Source: Ephydatia muelleri (taxonomy: Eukaryota; Porifera; Demospongiae; Spongillida; Spongillidae). From it: a stretch of DNA of 64,000 nucleotides. Location: assembly GCA_013339895.1 (NCBI GenBank), contig JABACO010000014.1, positions 3,531,163-3,595,162 of the forward strand, read 5' to 3'. Shown here piece by piece: positions 37,001 to 46,914 of this stretch. The notes under the pieces are model-generated. The model was given only the letters and a program-made list of their open reading frames with translations, did no database searches and was not told the DNA's origin. The position numbers and the translations under genes were made by a program. Every line of letters begins with the position of its first letter. Position 1 is the first letter of the stretch.

Positions 37001-40000
37001 GATAGTTTTCGAACGCCAAAACTGTCAGTCGCTGCATGTAGATCACGTGGTTTATGATGTTTTATAAAGGTTAGAGGTGATTCTCAACTACAATATGGAT
37101 TTTAGGTGTTCATTGTACTTCTTGTACTTTATGTACAACACATTCCAAAGGGCAACGGTTGTCTGGCTCGTTGCTATGTGACTACCGGAACATTTCAAAA
37201 TTTTGGGGCGTAGGGCCTAATTTCCACAATTTCAATGAGAGCAAACAGCCGTGACGTATGTGGTCCCAGAACTAGCTGATACTCCAACTTTTTATTTTGT
37301 AAAAACATAAAGACAATAGGTGGCATCCCTTTTGTAAAAAAAAAAGTTGGAGTATCAATCTGCAAGTGACCTCAATATTGTAAACCGTGTTATAGACGCA
37401 TTTATTATTTAACCCTTTAACCTCCTTATTAAAAATATATCATATTGTAGTACTACACATAAAGAGCATCGATTTGATGCCAAATATACCCATACAACAT
37501 TAGTGAGAAGAAAGTTATAACTTGGCAAAGTTGCAATTTTGAGGAAAAAATTAATTATTCAGGAATGTTTATTTCGTAAACCATTAACGTTATTAAAAAT
37601 ATTTTTGGGCTAAAGTTACTTTCATATCAGGACACATATATATGAGAAGTTGGACCAAAATCTAAAACATAGCGTCCAACTTTAGGTTGAAAAGCCATGG
37701 AATGACCCTTAAAAAGGTTAGACATGTCTCATATTGGAACCTGACCATTATATATATGCATGTGTTTCCTTCATTTGTTTAGTGTCCGAAGCATGCAGAG
37801 AAACACTCCAGGACTACTCGATCGTCGTATAGGCCCTAAAGACATGTTTATAGTTTTGTTGTACATGTATGTTTGTATTTGTTGTCAACTTTTTATTAAA
37901 ATCATCAACTGTTGTTGTATAGTTTATTAAGATCAATTTATGTTGTATCGTAAGATTACGGTGCATGCACGAACTATTGGTGCCTTTGTCAACACCCTAT
38001 AGAGTGTATTGGCTACACTTCAGGGGTGTTGGCTGTAACACTCCTGAGCGGTTACCACTACACTCCATGGGGTGTTATTCCTAAACAGGCGTACGAACAC
38101 CCCTAAGTGTGTTGTGGCAACACCCTTTTTTTAACAGTGTATGTAGATAAAAGTAGAAGAACAAGCAAAACCGTTAACGAAGAGAAAGCCAAAAGGATTC
38201 GTCAAGCTGTTAAGGGAGAACATAGTAGTACTACAGCTTCTTTCAGACATTGGGTGAATAGAACAAAGAAGTTTGAGCTGCTAAACTGCGCAGAGTTGGA
38301 GTTGACTGATGTGTTGTGTCTCCCGGTTAAAGCCAAGGTGAGTAACTCAAGAAAGCTATACATGTACGTGCATGTTTACAACTACGGCCCAAATTCATAT
38401 ATGCACTCTTCGTTGAAATTTGCAAGTTAAGTAGGATTAGGTAAAATCTAATCTACATCTATACAACATTATTATTTACTACATGTATATACATATATAA
38501 CAATTGCGCATGTATGATTCATGATTGCTTGAATGGATGTATTCAATTATTTATGCAACATGTTTTCTTTCTACTTAAAACAGAATGACAATGACAAGAC
38601 TATTTTTGGTCATTATCGTGTGGTTGCTATGGTTGAAAGTTCTATGATATCCTTGAACGTATCCATTCATTGGAAAGTGGTCATGTTGGATACAAAAAAA
38701 CTCTGGCAGAAGTATGTTTTATGTGTATTTGTATGGGGTGTTATGTGCTGTAATCAGGCTGTATCACACAGTCATACAGCACTGTGCATATAAATTGACA
38801 TCTAGATCTGATAACTACTTTATTTGTTTTTAGTGCCGTAAACCAAAAGAGTAATATTTATGTCAGTATTGCACTCTCAAATTTCAGGTACAGAAAACGT
38901 ATGACTGCCTACCTAGAGAAGCTGTGCAGTATTTCTGTAACACATGTTCAATTTGTCAACTTAAACAACCCCAGAATAGTACTGCTCCACTTAGACCAAT
39001 AGTATCATCAGGTTTTCTAACTCGATGCCAGGTAAAGTTATTGAGTTATGGCAAGCACTTTACTATTATATGTATGCCTCAATCCTACATTTAGATTGAC
39101 CTCATTGATATGAGGCATACGCCTGATGGCTCATATCATTACACAGCTCATTACATGGATCATTGGTCTAAGTTCCATATTCTGTGGCCTTTAATGAAAA
39201 AGTCAGCAGTTGACGTTGCTGTTGGTCTAGTGAAAAGAGTATTTCCCTATTTGGGCCTTCCCAAGATCCTGCAGTCTGACAACGGAAGGGAATTTGTCAA
39301 TGAGATTGTGAAAGAAGTTGTTCGATCATGGCCAGGAGAGGTTGTTATAATCAATGGGCGTCCTCGTCACTCGCAGTCACAAGGGTTGGTTGAAAAAGGA
39401 AATCATCTTGTAGAAATGCAGATTCAGTCAATGAAAAATGAGTGGAAGGAGTCTGGAGATGTGCCATGGTCTGACTGGTTAGCTCGCATACAATGTAAGT
39501 TGGCCTAAATAATAATAAATAAATAAATGTACATGTCACATTCTCCTGTAGACAATCTAAACACTCAAGTATGCCGCACTTTGAAAAAAAGTCCCTATGA
39601 AGTGGTTTTTGGACAACCTCCAAGAACAACTCCATTTGCTGAACTTCCAGAGGGAAAGAATCCTTGCATTATGGAGGAAGATGTTGCAGATCTCATTGCC
39701 ACAGGTTACGATGTTATTTAATATAATGTATACCATTAATTCTATTAAAATGCCAAACACAATAGAAGCGATCAATTGTATACATGAGCATGACTCAAAA
39801 ACTATATGTTCATTCACTACAGGTGATGACGAAAACATTGCTTCTCCTCACTCATCTCCTCACAAGCTACCACCATCAAGAAGTCCCTTATCAAGCCCAG
39901 AAGTTCTATCACCAGTTTCAAGTCTGCAATTTGAATCGTCACCTTCAGCTCTGCCATCATCACCTCTGTGTCATCAGTCACCTGCTCAGTCACCAAACTC

Positions 40001-41913
40001 TGATATACAAGTATCTGCAACTGCACAAATGTAAGGATTGACCTATGTAAAAGATTCTGTTGCAATTTTTTTTTAAACTAGGGAGGTCAAAGGTTCTACA
40101 ATTCCAGTACTCAATTCTTCACCTTATTCAACTCCACCTTCAAAGATTTCATTGTCTGCTGCATCTTCTGATCACGTTTTATCACCTCCAAGTCAATCTT
40201 CAGTCCCACATAGTTCTGATTCTCCAGTTACATGTATAAGGTTTGTCTTTACTTCTGTAAAAGATGCTGTTGCAATTTTATCAAACTCATTTAGGGAGGC
40301 CAAAGGTTCTACAGTTCCAGAACCTAATTCTTTACTTCATTCAACTCCACCTTCAAAGATTTCATTGTCTGCGTCATCTTCTGATCACGTTTTATCACCC
40401 CCAAGTCAATCTTCGGTTTCAAATCATTCCAATTCTGCAGTTATGAGGTATGTTGTCCATGGCAACATAATATTTGCATACTTTATTGATATAACCTTTC
40501 AGTGATCCAAAAGTGACAATACCATTGGCTAAACTAACAACCAGCACCCGTCATTTAAAGATTAGAGAAGACGCTGACAATGAGTATCGAAAAAATGCAG
40601 AACGAATGAAGATCCAGTATGCAAAGCGCAAGCGCCATCAAATAAAAACGTATTCTGCAGGTGACAGTGTCACAGTAAGGATACCCAGAAATGAACGATC
40701 GTCAACGGATATGCCTCGCTTGCTGTGCTATATTTTGGAAGCTAAGAATGATCAGTACCGTCTCCAGTGTGTTTTTTTGTCCGTGTTTGTATTTTGTTTG
40801 AAAATTTCCATCAACATCTACATGTACTTCTATATGAGTAGGTGTGAAAATGGAATTATATCAACTTGGTATCCAAGTGGTGAGCTAATGCCTTACACCG
40901 GGTCTGTCCCTTTCAAGTACAGTGCAGACAGTTCCAAGCTACCTACCTTAAGCCTTAGTGAAGCTGCTAGAACCAAAAAGGACCAGCTGAAATGCAATTG
41001 TACAAAAGGGTGCAAGAACAGGCATTGTCCTTGTAAAGGATCTGGAGTTTATTGTACAAGTCACTGCCATCCAAAGCATGCTTGTACAAATAAGGAGTGC
41101 CATGAAACTGATGACGGGGTTGAGGAGTGTACAGTAACTGGGGCTGATTGTGATGATAAGATGAAGGTGAAGAAAAGAAATCCCATCAAAAATGCCAAGC
41201 ACAAATCCGTGGCTGCAATGATCACATCAGTTCAAAGTGGGGATTGGCTTGATGATATGCACATGGATGCAGCATCATCACTCTTATCCTCTCAATTTCC
41301 TTCCTTGTGTGGTTTCTATAGCACATTGCTAGGACAGAACTTATCATTTCCTGTCACAAGAGAGTCCTTCATTCAAATACTTAATGCAGGAGGCAATCAT
41401 TGGATTACAGTTGAGCACACCCAATCCTTTTCTGTTAATGTGTTTGACAGCAAATTCTGCACAATACCTATGGATGTAAAGATGCAAATCGCTGCTTTGT
41501 TGTGCTGTACCAGCTCACGAATCACAACAAGATTTCATAAAACTCAAAGTCAGATTGGATCATCAGACTGTGGGGTATTTGCAATAGCATTTGCTACTGA
41601 CTTGGCATTTGGATTGAAACCAGCAAGCCATCACTATGAACAGGATAAGTTACGACCACATTTCCTAGAATGTTTGAAAAGTGAACAAATGACACCTTTC
41701 CCTTCAAAAAAGATCCAACCAGGAAAGCCTAAGACAGAGTATTTGTATGTGTACTGTCACTGTCGCATGCCAAATGATGGTGAGGAACGGATGACTGTTT
41801 GCAAGGAATGGTACCACAAGTCATGTGAGAACATTCCCCAAGCAGTATTTACGGATAGTAGCAATGACTGGAAATGTAAAGTGTGCATTGCTGGGGAGAA
41901 ACAGTCTCCGTAA
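28067..41913 (+). CDS. Ginger-type transposase: integrase, CXC, ULP1-like protease and PHD finger
   Basis: Exon 1 starts with the ATG at 28067 and is cut at 28119 by the CACTG element. Its frame resumes at 38142-38337 when the insert is ignored. Further exons with consensus splice sites: 38584-38711, 38888-39031, 39095-39494, 39552-39704, 39823-40030, 40082-40240, 40295-40447, 40503-40768 and 40842-41913. Exons 3-5 form a DDE integrase (IDLIDMR, LQSDNGREF, QGLVEKGN). Ser/Pro-rich exons with an internal duplication follow (40082-40240 and 40295-40447). The last exon holds a CXC cysteine motif (CNCTKGCKNRHCPC), a C48/ULP1-type protease with His in GGNHWITVEH, Asp in VFDSKF, Gln in TQSQIGSSDCG and the catalytic Cys, then a C-terminal PHD finger (YCHCRMP...CKVC). 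All splice phases appear open. The protein can be made only if the nested insert is removed. Confidence 0.85.
28321..29300. other. Non-coding interior of the CACTG element
   Basis: No open frame, RNA gene or known repeat was recognised beyond the subterminal GTGTT repeats at its left edge. Confidence 0.5.
29330..30285. repeat. Long imperfect (CA)n / CACATGCACACA microsatellite
   Basis: Nearly 1 kb of CA-rich repeats with ATGCACACACAATGCACAC higher-order units, interrupted by the MITE at 29953-30127. Confidence 0.93.
29953..30127. mobile_element. Small hAT-like MITE
   Basis: 175 bp with ends CAGGCTCGTAGGCAGG and CCCTGGCTACAGGCCTG and internal G runs. Flanks GCATACGC and GCATACAC give an imperfect 8-bp duplication if one base at each end is counted into the flank. 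The right end resembles the remnant at 27093-27112. Confidence 0.6.
30286..30929. other. Non-coding interior of the CACTG element
   Basis: No gene is supported between the microsatellite and the foldback element. Confidence 0.45.
31379..32815. mobile_element. 1.4-kb foldback element with arms of about 700 bp
   Basis: Ends TTGAACATTATGG and CCATAATGTTCAA, flanked by ACGT at 31375-31378 and 32816-32819. The two arms are almost identical in inverse orientation and diverge only near the centre (about 32030-32170), which has short CACACCGGTCACCAC repeats. Matching ORFs in the two arms are mirror copies and are not supported as genes. Confidence 0.8.
32820..32847 (+). other. 12-RSS-like left terminus of the RAG1-like transposon
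   Basis: Heptamer-like CACGGCT (32820-32826), a 12-base spacer, then the nonamer-like AAACTAGGT (32839-32847). This is a by-eye reading modelled on the heptamer/nonamer layout of recombination signals. Confidence 0.5.
33077..36699 (+). CDS. RAG1L: RAG1-like transposase (N-terminal zinc region, RING, DDE core)
   Basis: Twelve exons: 33077-33131, 33289-33581, 33631-34209, 34274-34560, 34618-34824, 34881-35126, 35200-35265, 35319-35521, 35572-35886, 35937-36101, 36153-36333, 36395-36699; about 966 residues against about 1040 in vertebrate RAG1. Residues 31-130 match the RAG1 zinc region (CRVCG, IHPESMCKCC, WEKHSNQECKMC). A RING finger spans 189-228 (CPLC...CPCC), followed by a VHCVSC...H zinc unit. 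The core shows Asp about 497 (KLGGDKGGG), Asp about 561 (FLCGDYEF), a C2 zinc hook (SYPCLYC) with downstream His, the HKTLK segment near 770, and Glu about 916 (GEQGAES), equivalent in order to RAG1 D600, D708 and E962. All junction phases agree except exon 6/7, where a T run (35206-35212) leaves the frame off by one base. No RAG2 partner is present. Confidence 0.85.
37215..37253 (-). other. 23-RSS-like right terminus of the RAG1-like transposon
   Basis: Read inward on the minus strand: heptamer-like CACGGCT (37253-37247), a 23-base spacer, then AAATTAGGC (37223-37215). The block GGAAAYTAGG is shared with the left end but displaced by 11 bases. Confidence 0.5.
37713..38000. other. Non-coding part of the CACTG element
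   Basis: No gene is supported between the foldback and the right subterminal repeats. Confidence 0.45.
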
Positions 41914-42239
41914 TTGATAAGCATCCCTAATACACTATACATTTAGGTTGTCAACCAACAATTGTCCTGTTTGCACTAAATAATTAATTGTGCAAAAAAA
42001 TTGATTTATAAATGGATCGTATTTGGTACAAAAGAATGTATGACATTGTGATGGATCTAAAGTAATAGCTGGGTGCAGAATGGGCACACTATCTTTCTTA
42101 GGACTTCATACCTAGCTACCTCTAAGATAAGCATCCTAGAGCTATGCACTTGATAGAAAGCTAATGGGGGGTAACCGAGAACAAAGGTCTTCATGGTCAC
42201 TTAGTAGCTACTACCCATGATATACTCTTTATTCACAAA

Positions 42240-42392
42240 TTGCGCAACATTTTTTGCGCAATTTATAAACGGACCGTGCATAGTACGATTCACAGTTTGC
42301 GCAACAATTTATAAATTGTTGCGCACTACGTGGATTCACATAATGCGCAGCGCAATTTATAAATTGCGCAAATTCACAATTTGCGCCTAACA
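42240..42392. repeat. Right inverted terminal repeat of the Ginger-like element
   Basis: Contains TTGCGCACTACGTGGATTCA and TTTATAAATTGCGC, the inverse of 27940-28045, plus extra internal copies of the TTTATAAATTG hairpin. Confidence 0.85.
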
Positions 42393-42454
42393 TATACATA
42401 CTTCTGACCAACGACATGTGCTGGCTACATCAAAATCGATATATCGTTATATGG

Positions 42455-42603
42455 GGCCCTAATTCTACGAAGGGGTCCCCAATTCTCCGGTGATTTAGGG
42501 ACTGGGGATCCCCAAATCTCCGTAGTTTTGGGCCGGGGATCCCCAATTCTCCGGAGATCTGGGAACTGGGGTCCCTAATTCTATGGGTCCCTAATCCTAT
42601 GTG
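42455..42603. repeat. Minisatellite of GGGGATCCCCAATTCTCCG units
   Basis: Five to six diverged units of about 25-40 bp built on GGGGTCCCCAATTCT, immediately right of the Ginger-like element. Confidence 0.8.
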
Positions 42604-43408
42604 ACACCGGTGTACACACGTTTGTGTCGTTTCCAGTCGTTTCTCGAGGTGGAACTTGTGCGAAAAGTGGTCAGGCCATAGCCCGAATGCCTGACCGGCT
42701 CCTACGGCTATGCGTTGATGTATTTAAAGCAGCAGGGAAAAATTTCAGCGCCATAGAAATACACTGCTCGTTGCCTGCCAACAACAGATTGCAGGAAATG
42801 CATTGGCTTCTGGGGCGCTGGTGAGCTCACAGCGCCCCTTGCTGCATTGGTACGGGTTCCCAACCGACCACTTTTCTACTGCTTCCTATACGGTCTGTCA
42901 GATTAGTGGAATTGGCAAGCTGCCAAGGCAGAATAAGTTCCAACCACAACAGTACTGTAAGCTCGAAACTACATGCAGAACGTCTGTCCGCGTAGTAAAC
43001 GATTCTATTTCAAGCTCTTCTCTTTGTCACTTGCAGGACATGTCATGCAGGCAACACGCGCATCGCAATTCAAGTTGCTGGCGCCGCCTAAAGATAACCT
43101 CAAGTTGATACCTGTAACAGCAGCAAATGTGGTTTCTACGTTTTCAAATGCCACAACTGCTTTGCAAATCACTGCATGCATGATGTCACGAACTGGTCAG
43201 CTGGAGAACTGTCATTCTCCTTATAAAAAACTAATTGGGAAGACAAGATCGCCTTAACAGTCTTGCTATCATTAGTATTTAATTGATATAACAATGATTC
43301 TTCAGACGTTATAGATGAGTTTGCTAATGTCATGTGATTGTCTATAGGAAACGTGAAATAGGCTCTGAAGCCTTTTATGGTATGAATAGAACAATTCAAG
43401 TGAGGCGT
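42604..43408. other. No supported gene
   Basis: Short open frames exist on both strands without splice-consistent partners or recognisable domains. I see nothing definite here. Confidence 0.4.
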
Positions 43409-43435
43409 GGGGGGGGGGGGGGGGGGGGGGGGGGG
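43409..43435. repeat. G homopolymer
   Basis: Uninterrupted run of G. Confidence 0.95.
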
Positions 43436-43675
43436 ACACCACCAACGCTACTGACTTGCCCAGGGCCCATGACAGTTTAAATTCAGCGCTGCTTTTTAAG
43501 AGTATCAAAAAATTTGAAACATGCGTTAGGGCGGAAACGATCCCACAAATACCTTATTTCCCTTATCTGCGAGCTATGTAAATGTGTTTTCATGGGGTGG
43601 CAAAGAGGTTGAACTGCAACAAAATGACACAAGCTTCCAATAACAATACTGAATTTGTGCATCTCTCTCTTCTAA

Positions 43676-44570
43676 TCAGCAATACAAGTTATAAAATGTC
43701 ATTACAAAGGCAGCCGGATCTGTACTTGTTGTCACAACCGTTGATTTGCCACTTGTATTTGCTTTCAGATAGACATTAATTTTGTCTTTGTCAATGATAC
43801 GCATTGATACTTGTATGTTTTCAGATGGGTTGCCCTCCAATATAATGTCAGTGTATATACCTGCATTTATTGGACTTGCCTCCTAAATCAATTAGGATGA
43901 GAAACATACATGCATTGACTGAGTGCTTTCATGAACATTTTCTAGTAAGCTTACGTTCACAAATTTTACAACGTATGATCCCGTTCCTTGTTCTACCACT
44001 GCCAAAAAGTACCGCTGTATTATTGAAGAAGTGTACTGCTTAAATGCAGGTGTGTAGAGTCGACAAGTGATGGCTTTTGCACTTGTGGATATTGGTACAT
44101 AGTGGAAATATGCTGCAGTGATAAATTGAATGCAAACATTACATAGGATAGCATTGATCTGTAAGAATACAACTAGTAGCATATATTATTCATTTCAGAG
44201 TCCATAAGTTGTGGACTACTTATTCTGATGTGCTATAAACTCATCTGCTACATGCTTCACGAAGATTCAAACTTCCATTATTGTTAAAATATCAGTTGTC
44301 TCTTCACATAAGATCCTTCACCTGTTGTATTAGAATCGAATTGGGCTAAATCAAATGGGTCAGCAGGCCATGTTAGTGTTTTCATATTTGCTCGTGCATC
44401 AACCATGATAGGAATGTTATTTGCCAACAATGTAACTGGTACTGAGAAGAACTGAGAGGGATGGTAAATTCAGATTTTAGTAAGTATTAATTTAAACAAA
44501 CAAAGCACTTACTTGGAGTAAATGTAAATTTCCTTGGTTGGTAGAGGACAAAACGGCTCCAAACCATCAA
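43676..44570 (-). CDS. Hypothetical spliced gene, last four exons
   Basis: Minus-strand exons 44570-44513, 44435-44322, 44112-43955 and 43882-43676 join in frame (phases 1, 1, 0) and end in TGA at 43678-43676. The conceptual product includes WSRFVL, TLLANNIPIMVDARAN, ITCRLYTPAFKQY, VVEQGTGSYVVKF and AGIYTDIILEG. The alternating hydrophobic pattern, with GTGSYVVKF followed by AGIYTDIIL, suggests beta-sandwich folds of an extracellular or Ig-like type, but I do not recognise the family. An exon similar to the first one, with the same phase, lies at 56361-56292, indicating a duplicated gene. The 5' exons were not located. Confidence 0.6.
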
Positions 44571-45845
44571 CTGTATACAAGATAACCGTAAATAAATAAA
44601 ACAATGATGTGAGCGTTCTTCGAATTCAAACAGGAGGCATACATGTATGCAAATTGCGGTATGCAATAAAATTTATAAGAATTATATTAATCTTCCAATC
44701 TTTACAAAATTATGTAACACAATGCACTTAATCTCTTTATATAGGATCGTTTCCGCGAAAAGGGAACTAACGCATGTTTTTCAAGATTTCAAATTTTGAT
44801 ACTCTAGAAGTCTCTGAGATGCCCTCTACTATTGCTTTATACGCACTGAAAATCGGAATATCTGTCTTGGAGCTACATCTTTAATTAGCCACACTTTTCA
44901 ACGCAAGCGTTACAATTCTATCGCCCGTACTGATTTTGCGGAAGCGATTAATAAATACATAGAAATATAACAAAATCATTTGTAATAGAGTATAAAATTG
45001 AATTATGCAACTATTAGCCCACGTACGTTAGTGATCATCATTTGCTATATTTCTTAATTACATTCACTTTACCAAGTGATCCTAACATTCAGCGCATGTG
45101 CTGCTGAAGCCTCAAAGCTGAGAATGAGAAATCGCAGGAAAGAAAATACTTAATCTTGCCATAATTCAAAATTAGAGTACCCTAATATCCTGATCATTAA
45201 TCCTTTTGCTAGATAATATGGGACAGTTTCCGCGAAAATTGCCCCACGGTTAAAATGTTATAAAAATGCATCGCGTTTGAATCACTATAACTTCCCAACG
45301 GATAATGCTATCGACTTCCTATCATAGTTAAATGTTGCAGTATGAAGCGTTGAAAATAGGAAGTCGATAGCGTTATCCGTTGGGAAGTTATAGCGATTGA
45401 AACGCGATGCATTTTTATAACATTTTAACCGTGGGGCAATTTTCGCGGAAACTGTCCCATAGTAGCTATGCAATACAGAGCATTCTTTACATTAAACTTA
45501 GTTTACTACTACTGTACCTAAACTCTACCATAATTTTAGTGGAAATATTTATCCAAACTAGCTGGAGATCAACTAAGTCACGCCAATCATTCTTCTTGTC
45601 TTTATCGTCTCTTCAAGTACATGTACTTCTACATGTACTACTACCCACGGTTAGGGGAGTACCAGTACATTGCTTACACAGTCTGCATCACTACTGCAGG
45701 TAGTATGAATTTATTAAAGGCCCACCTTTCTAGCATGAATTACATCGATGAAGACCACAATAGCGGAACGCGTGTTTTGTAGTAGTACAACCACTCAGTC
45801 TGGTACCCAGACTAGTTTGATCATATTAGGCAGATACTTTTTACA

Positions 45846-45850
<5 letters not shown>
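44465..45850. repeat. Segmental duplication, copy A
   Basis: 44465-45160 and 45545-45850 match 56264-56850 and 56925-57195 in order and orientation at moderate identity. Shared landmarks are CATTCAGCGCATGTGCTGCT and CCAAACTAGCTGGAG. Copy A contains the MITE at 45219-45459, absent from copy B. Confidence 0.8.
45219..45459. mobile_element. Palindromic MITE with TA duplication (mariner-like)
   Basis: 241 bp, ends TGGGACAGTTTCCGCG and its inverse, flanked by TA on both sides. Arms of about 100 bp pair almost perfectly around a loop near 45345. It has no coding capacity. Confidence 0.85.

Positions 45851-45876
<26 letters not shown>
45846..45876. repeat. G homopolymer
   Basis: Uninterrupted run of G at the right edge of duplication copy A. 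Confidence 0.95.
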
Positions 45877-45877
<1 letters not shown>

Positions 45878-46899
45878 CACAACAACGGAAAAGTAACATT
45901 CGGAACGAACAATAAATGAGAATCATTAAGCCTTAAACTATAGCTGTTAGCGGTCATATCACATCCCACCATCAAAATCATCTTTCCCCCTCTAATGCCA
46001 ACCATTCATACAAAGAACACAGTCAATTGTGTTTAGGTCTTAGGCTCTTTGAGGCAGATGGACGTTGTGGACAAATATCTGTGTGAAGTATTAGGTTTAG
46101 CTGACTGTCACATGGATTTGATTGTGCATGAAAAGAAATGTATCAATTACAATGCATGCTAATGTTTATATGAGTAGCATGCAACATCTGTCACCATCCT
46201 ATTGCATGTATATGCATATCAAGAACTGCATCATTTACAATAATCACTTTAGTTTGTATGCCAATAGTATACTTACATGTACTCATTCAATTATACATGT
46301 TTATGTGCCAGAACACAAACATTTAATCAAAACAAATGCAACATCAATAACAATAAGTACAAAACAAAACGTTTAGCTCATATATTGTCAGATTGATATA
46401 AGATATAATTACAGAGCTCCCTTGCAGTATTAGTAATGTTGGAGTCATCCAGCTTTACACCATGTGCATGAATGTGATGAATGTGTGGCAGGATCATCTT
46501 TAAAATACAAACCTTTTAAACCTTTTCAGCCTTTTTCTCCTGTGTACTTTGACTTAATTCTCTTTCCTCACAGTCCTCTACTTCACTCTCCTCTATATCA
46601 TCATTATGTACATCAAACATTTCACATTCCTCAAGGTGTAACCATGTTTGTAGCACTTTGTAATTGTACATGTCTAATAAGCTTCCCAAGACTAAACATA
46701 GACTGCATTGTGTTAGGATGTGCATGTGATAACTCATCCATTAAAGTGTTCATATTAGACAAAGTTTCTTCCTTGATTGCTTGATAGGTATAGTCTATAT
46801 TGGGTTGTGTTTCAGGGAAAGGAGGTAGACAATTCGAATGCTTCCAACATGCTGAGATGGCTGTAGGCGTGATACGCCTACACCCATCTCATCGCACTA
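45877..46899. other. No supported gene
   Basis: AT-rich sequence with short ORFs. A hairpin at about 46860-46915 repeats TAGGCGTGATA in inverse orientation. Some minus-strand codons near 46740-46516 may belong to the C-terminus of the adjacent Tigger-like pseudogene (acidic, Ser/Glu-rich). Confidence 0.35.
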
Positions 46900-46914
46900 T
46901 CACGCCTACAGCCA

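Larger units (their letters stand above)
32820..37253 (+). mobile_element. RAG1-like transposon, complete copy
   Basis: The 4434-bp insert starts CACGGCTGTTTGC and ends with its exact inverse, flanked by ACGT at 32816-32819 and 37254-37257. It lies at the palindromic centre of the TTAA foldback. It holds a single spliced gene for a RAG1-like transposase. RAG/Transib elements also start with CAC but duplicate 5 bp; Chapaev (CMC) elements duplicate 4 bp, so the superfamily is left open. A shorter second copy with the same termini and a 4-bp duplication is at 50469-52840. Confidence 0.88.
30934..37708. mobile_element. TTAA-flanked foldback element, interrupted at its centre
   Basis: Arms 30934-31378 and 37254-37708 are near-identical inverted repeats of about 450 bp, starting GGGTCATTCCATGG and flanked by TTAA (30930-30933 and 37709-37712), as in piggyBac or Kolobok elements. 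The arms meet at the centre sequence CACATACGTATGTG. The 31379-32815 foldback and the 32820-37253 RAG1-like transposon are both inserted there. No transposase of its own remains, so it was a non-autonomous palindromic element of about 0.9 kb. Confidence 0.8.
28120..38139. mobile_element. 10-kb CACTG (EnSpm/CACTA-like) element carrying other transposons
   Basis: The left end CACTGTTAAAAAAA at 28120 and right end TTTTTTTAACAGTG ending 38139 are inverted and flanked by TA on both sides. Subterminal GGGGTGTT/GTGTTA motifs are repeated at 28140-28320 and in inverse form at 37995-38125, a pattern typical of CACTA elements. No CACTA transposase was found. The interior contains CA microsatellite, a small hAT-like MITE and the TTAA foldback with the RAG1-like transposon. 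Confidence 0.78.
27940..42392 (+). mobile_element. Ginger-like DNA transposon, 4-bp TSD, with a nested 10-kb insertion
   Basis: Left end TGTTAGGCGCAA at 27940 and right end TTGCGCCTAACA at 42392, with the same 4-bp flank TATA at 27936-27939 and 42393-42396. The inverted repeats extend inward for more than 80 bp, including GAATCCACGTAGTGCGCAA and TTTATAAATTGCGC blocks. Without the 28120-38139 insert it would be about 4.4 kb and encode one spliced integrase-like protein. Ginger elements are cut-and-paste transposons with retroviral-type integrases and 4-bp duplications, which fits. Confidence 0.88.

Noticed and set aside
30934..37708. TTAA foldback as the RAG1-like gene's own transposon
   Set aside because: The CACGGCTG ends with ACGT duplications lie inside it, and the second RAG1-like copy has the same CACGGCTG ends without any TTAA arms.
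41740..41913. PHD finger as a possible RAG2-like partner near the RAG1-like gene
   Set aside because: It is the C-terminus of the Ginger protein, lies outside the RAG1-like element and has no kelch repeats.
42455..42603. Regularly spaced repeats resembling a CRISPR array
   Set aside because: Units are diverged, spacers are not unique and the genome is animal; it is a minisatellite.
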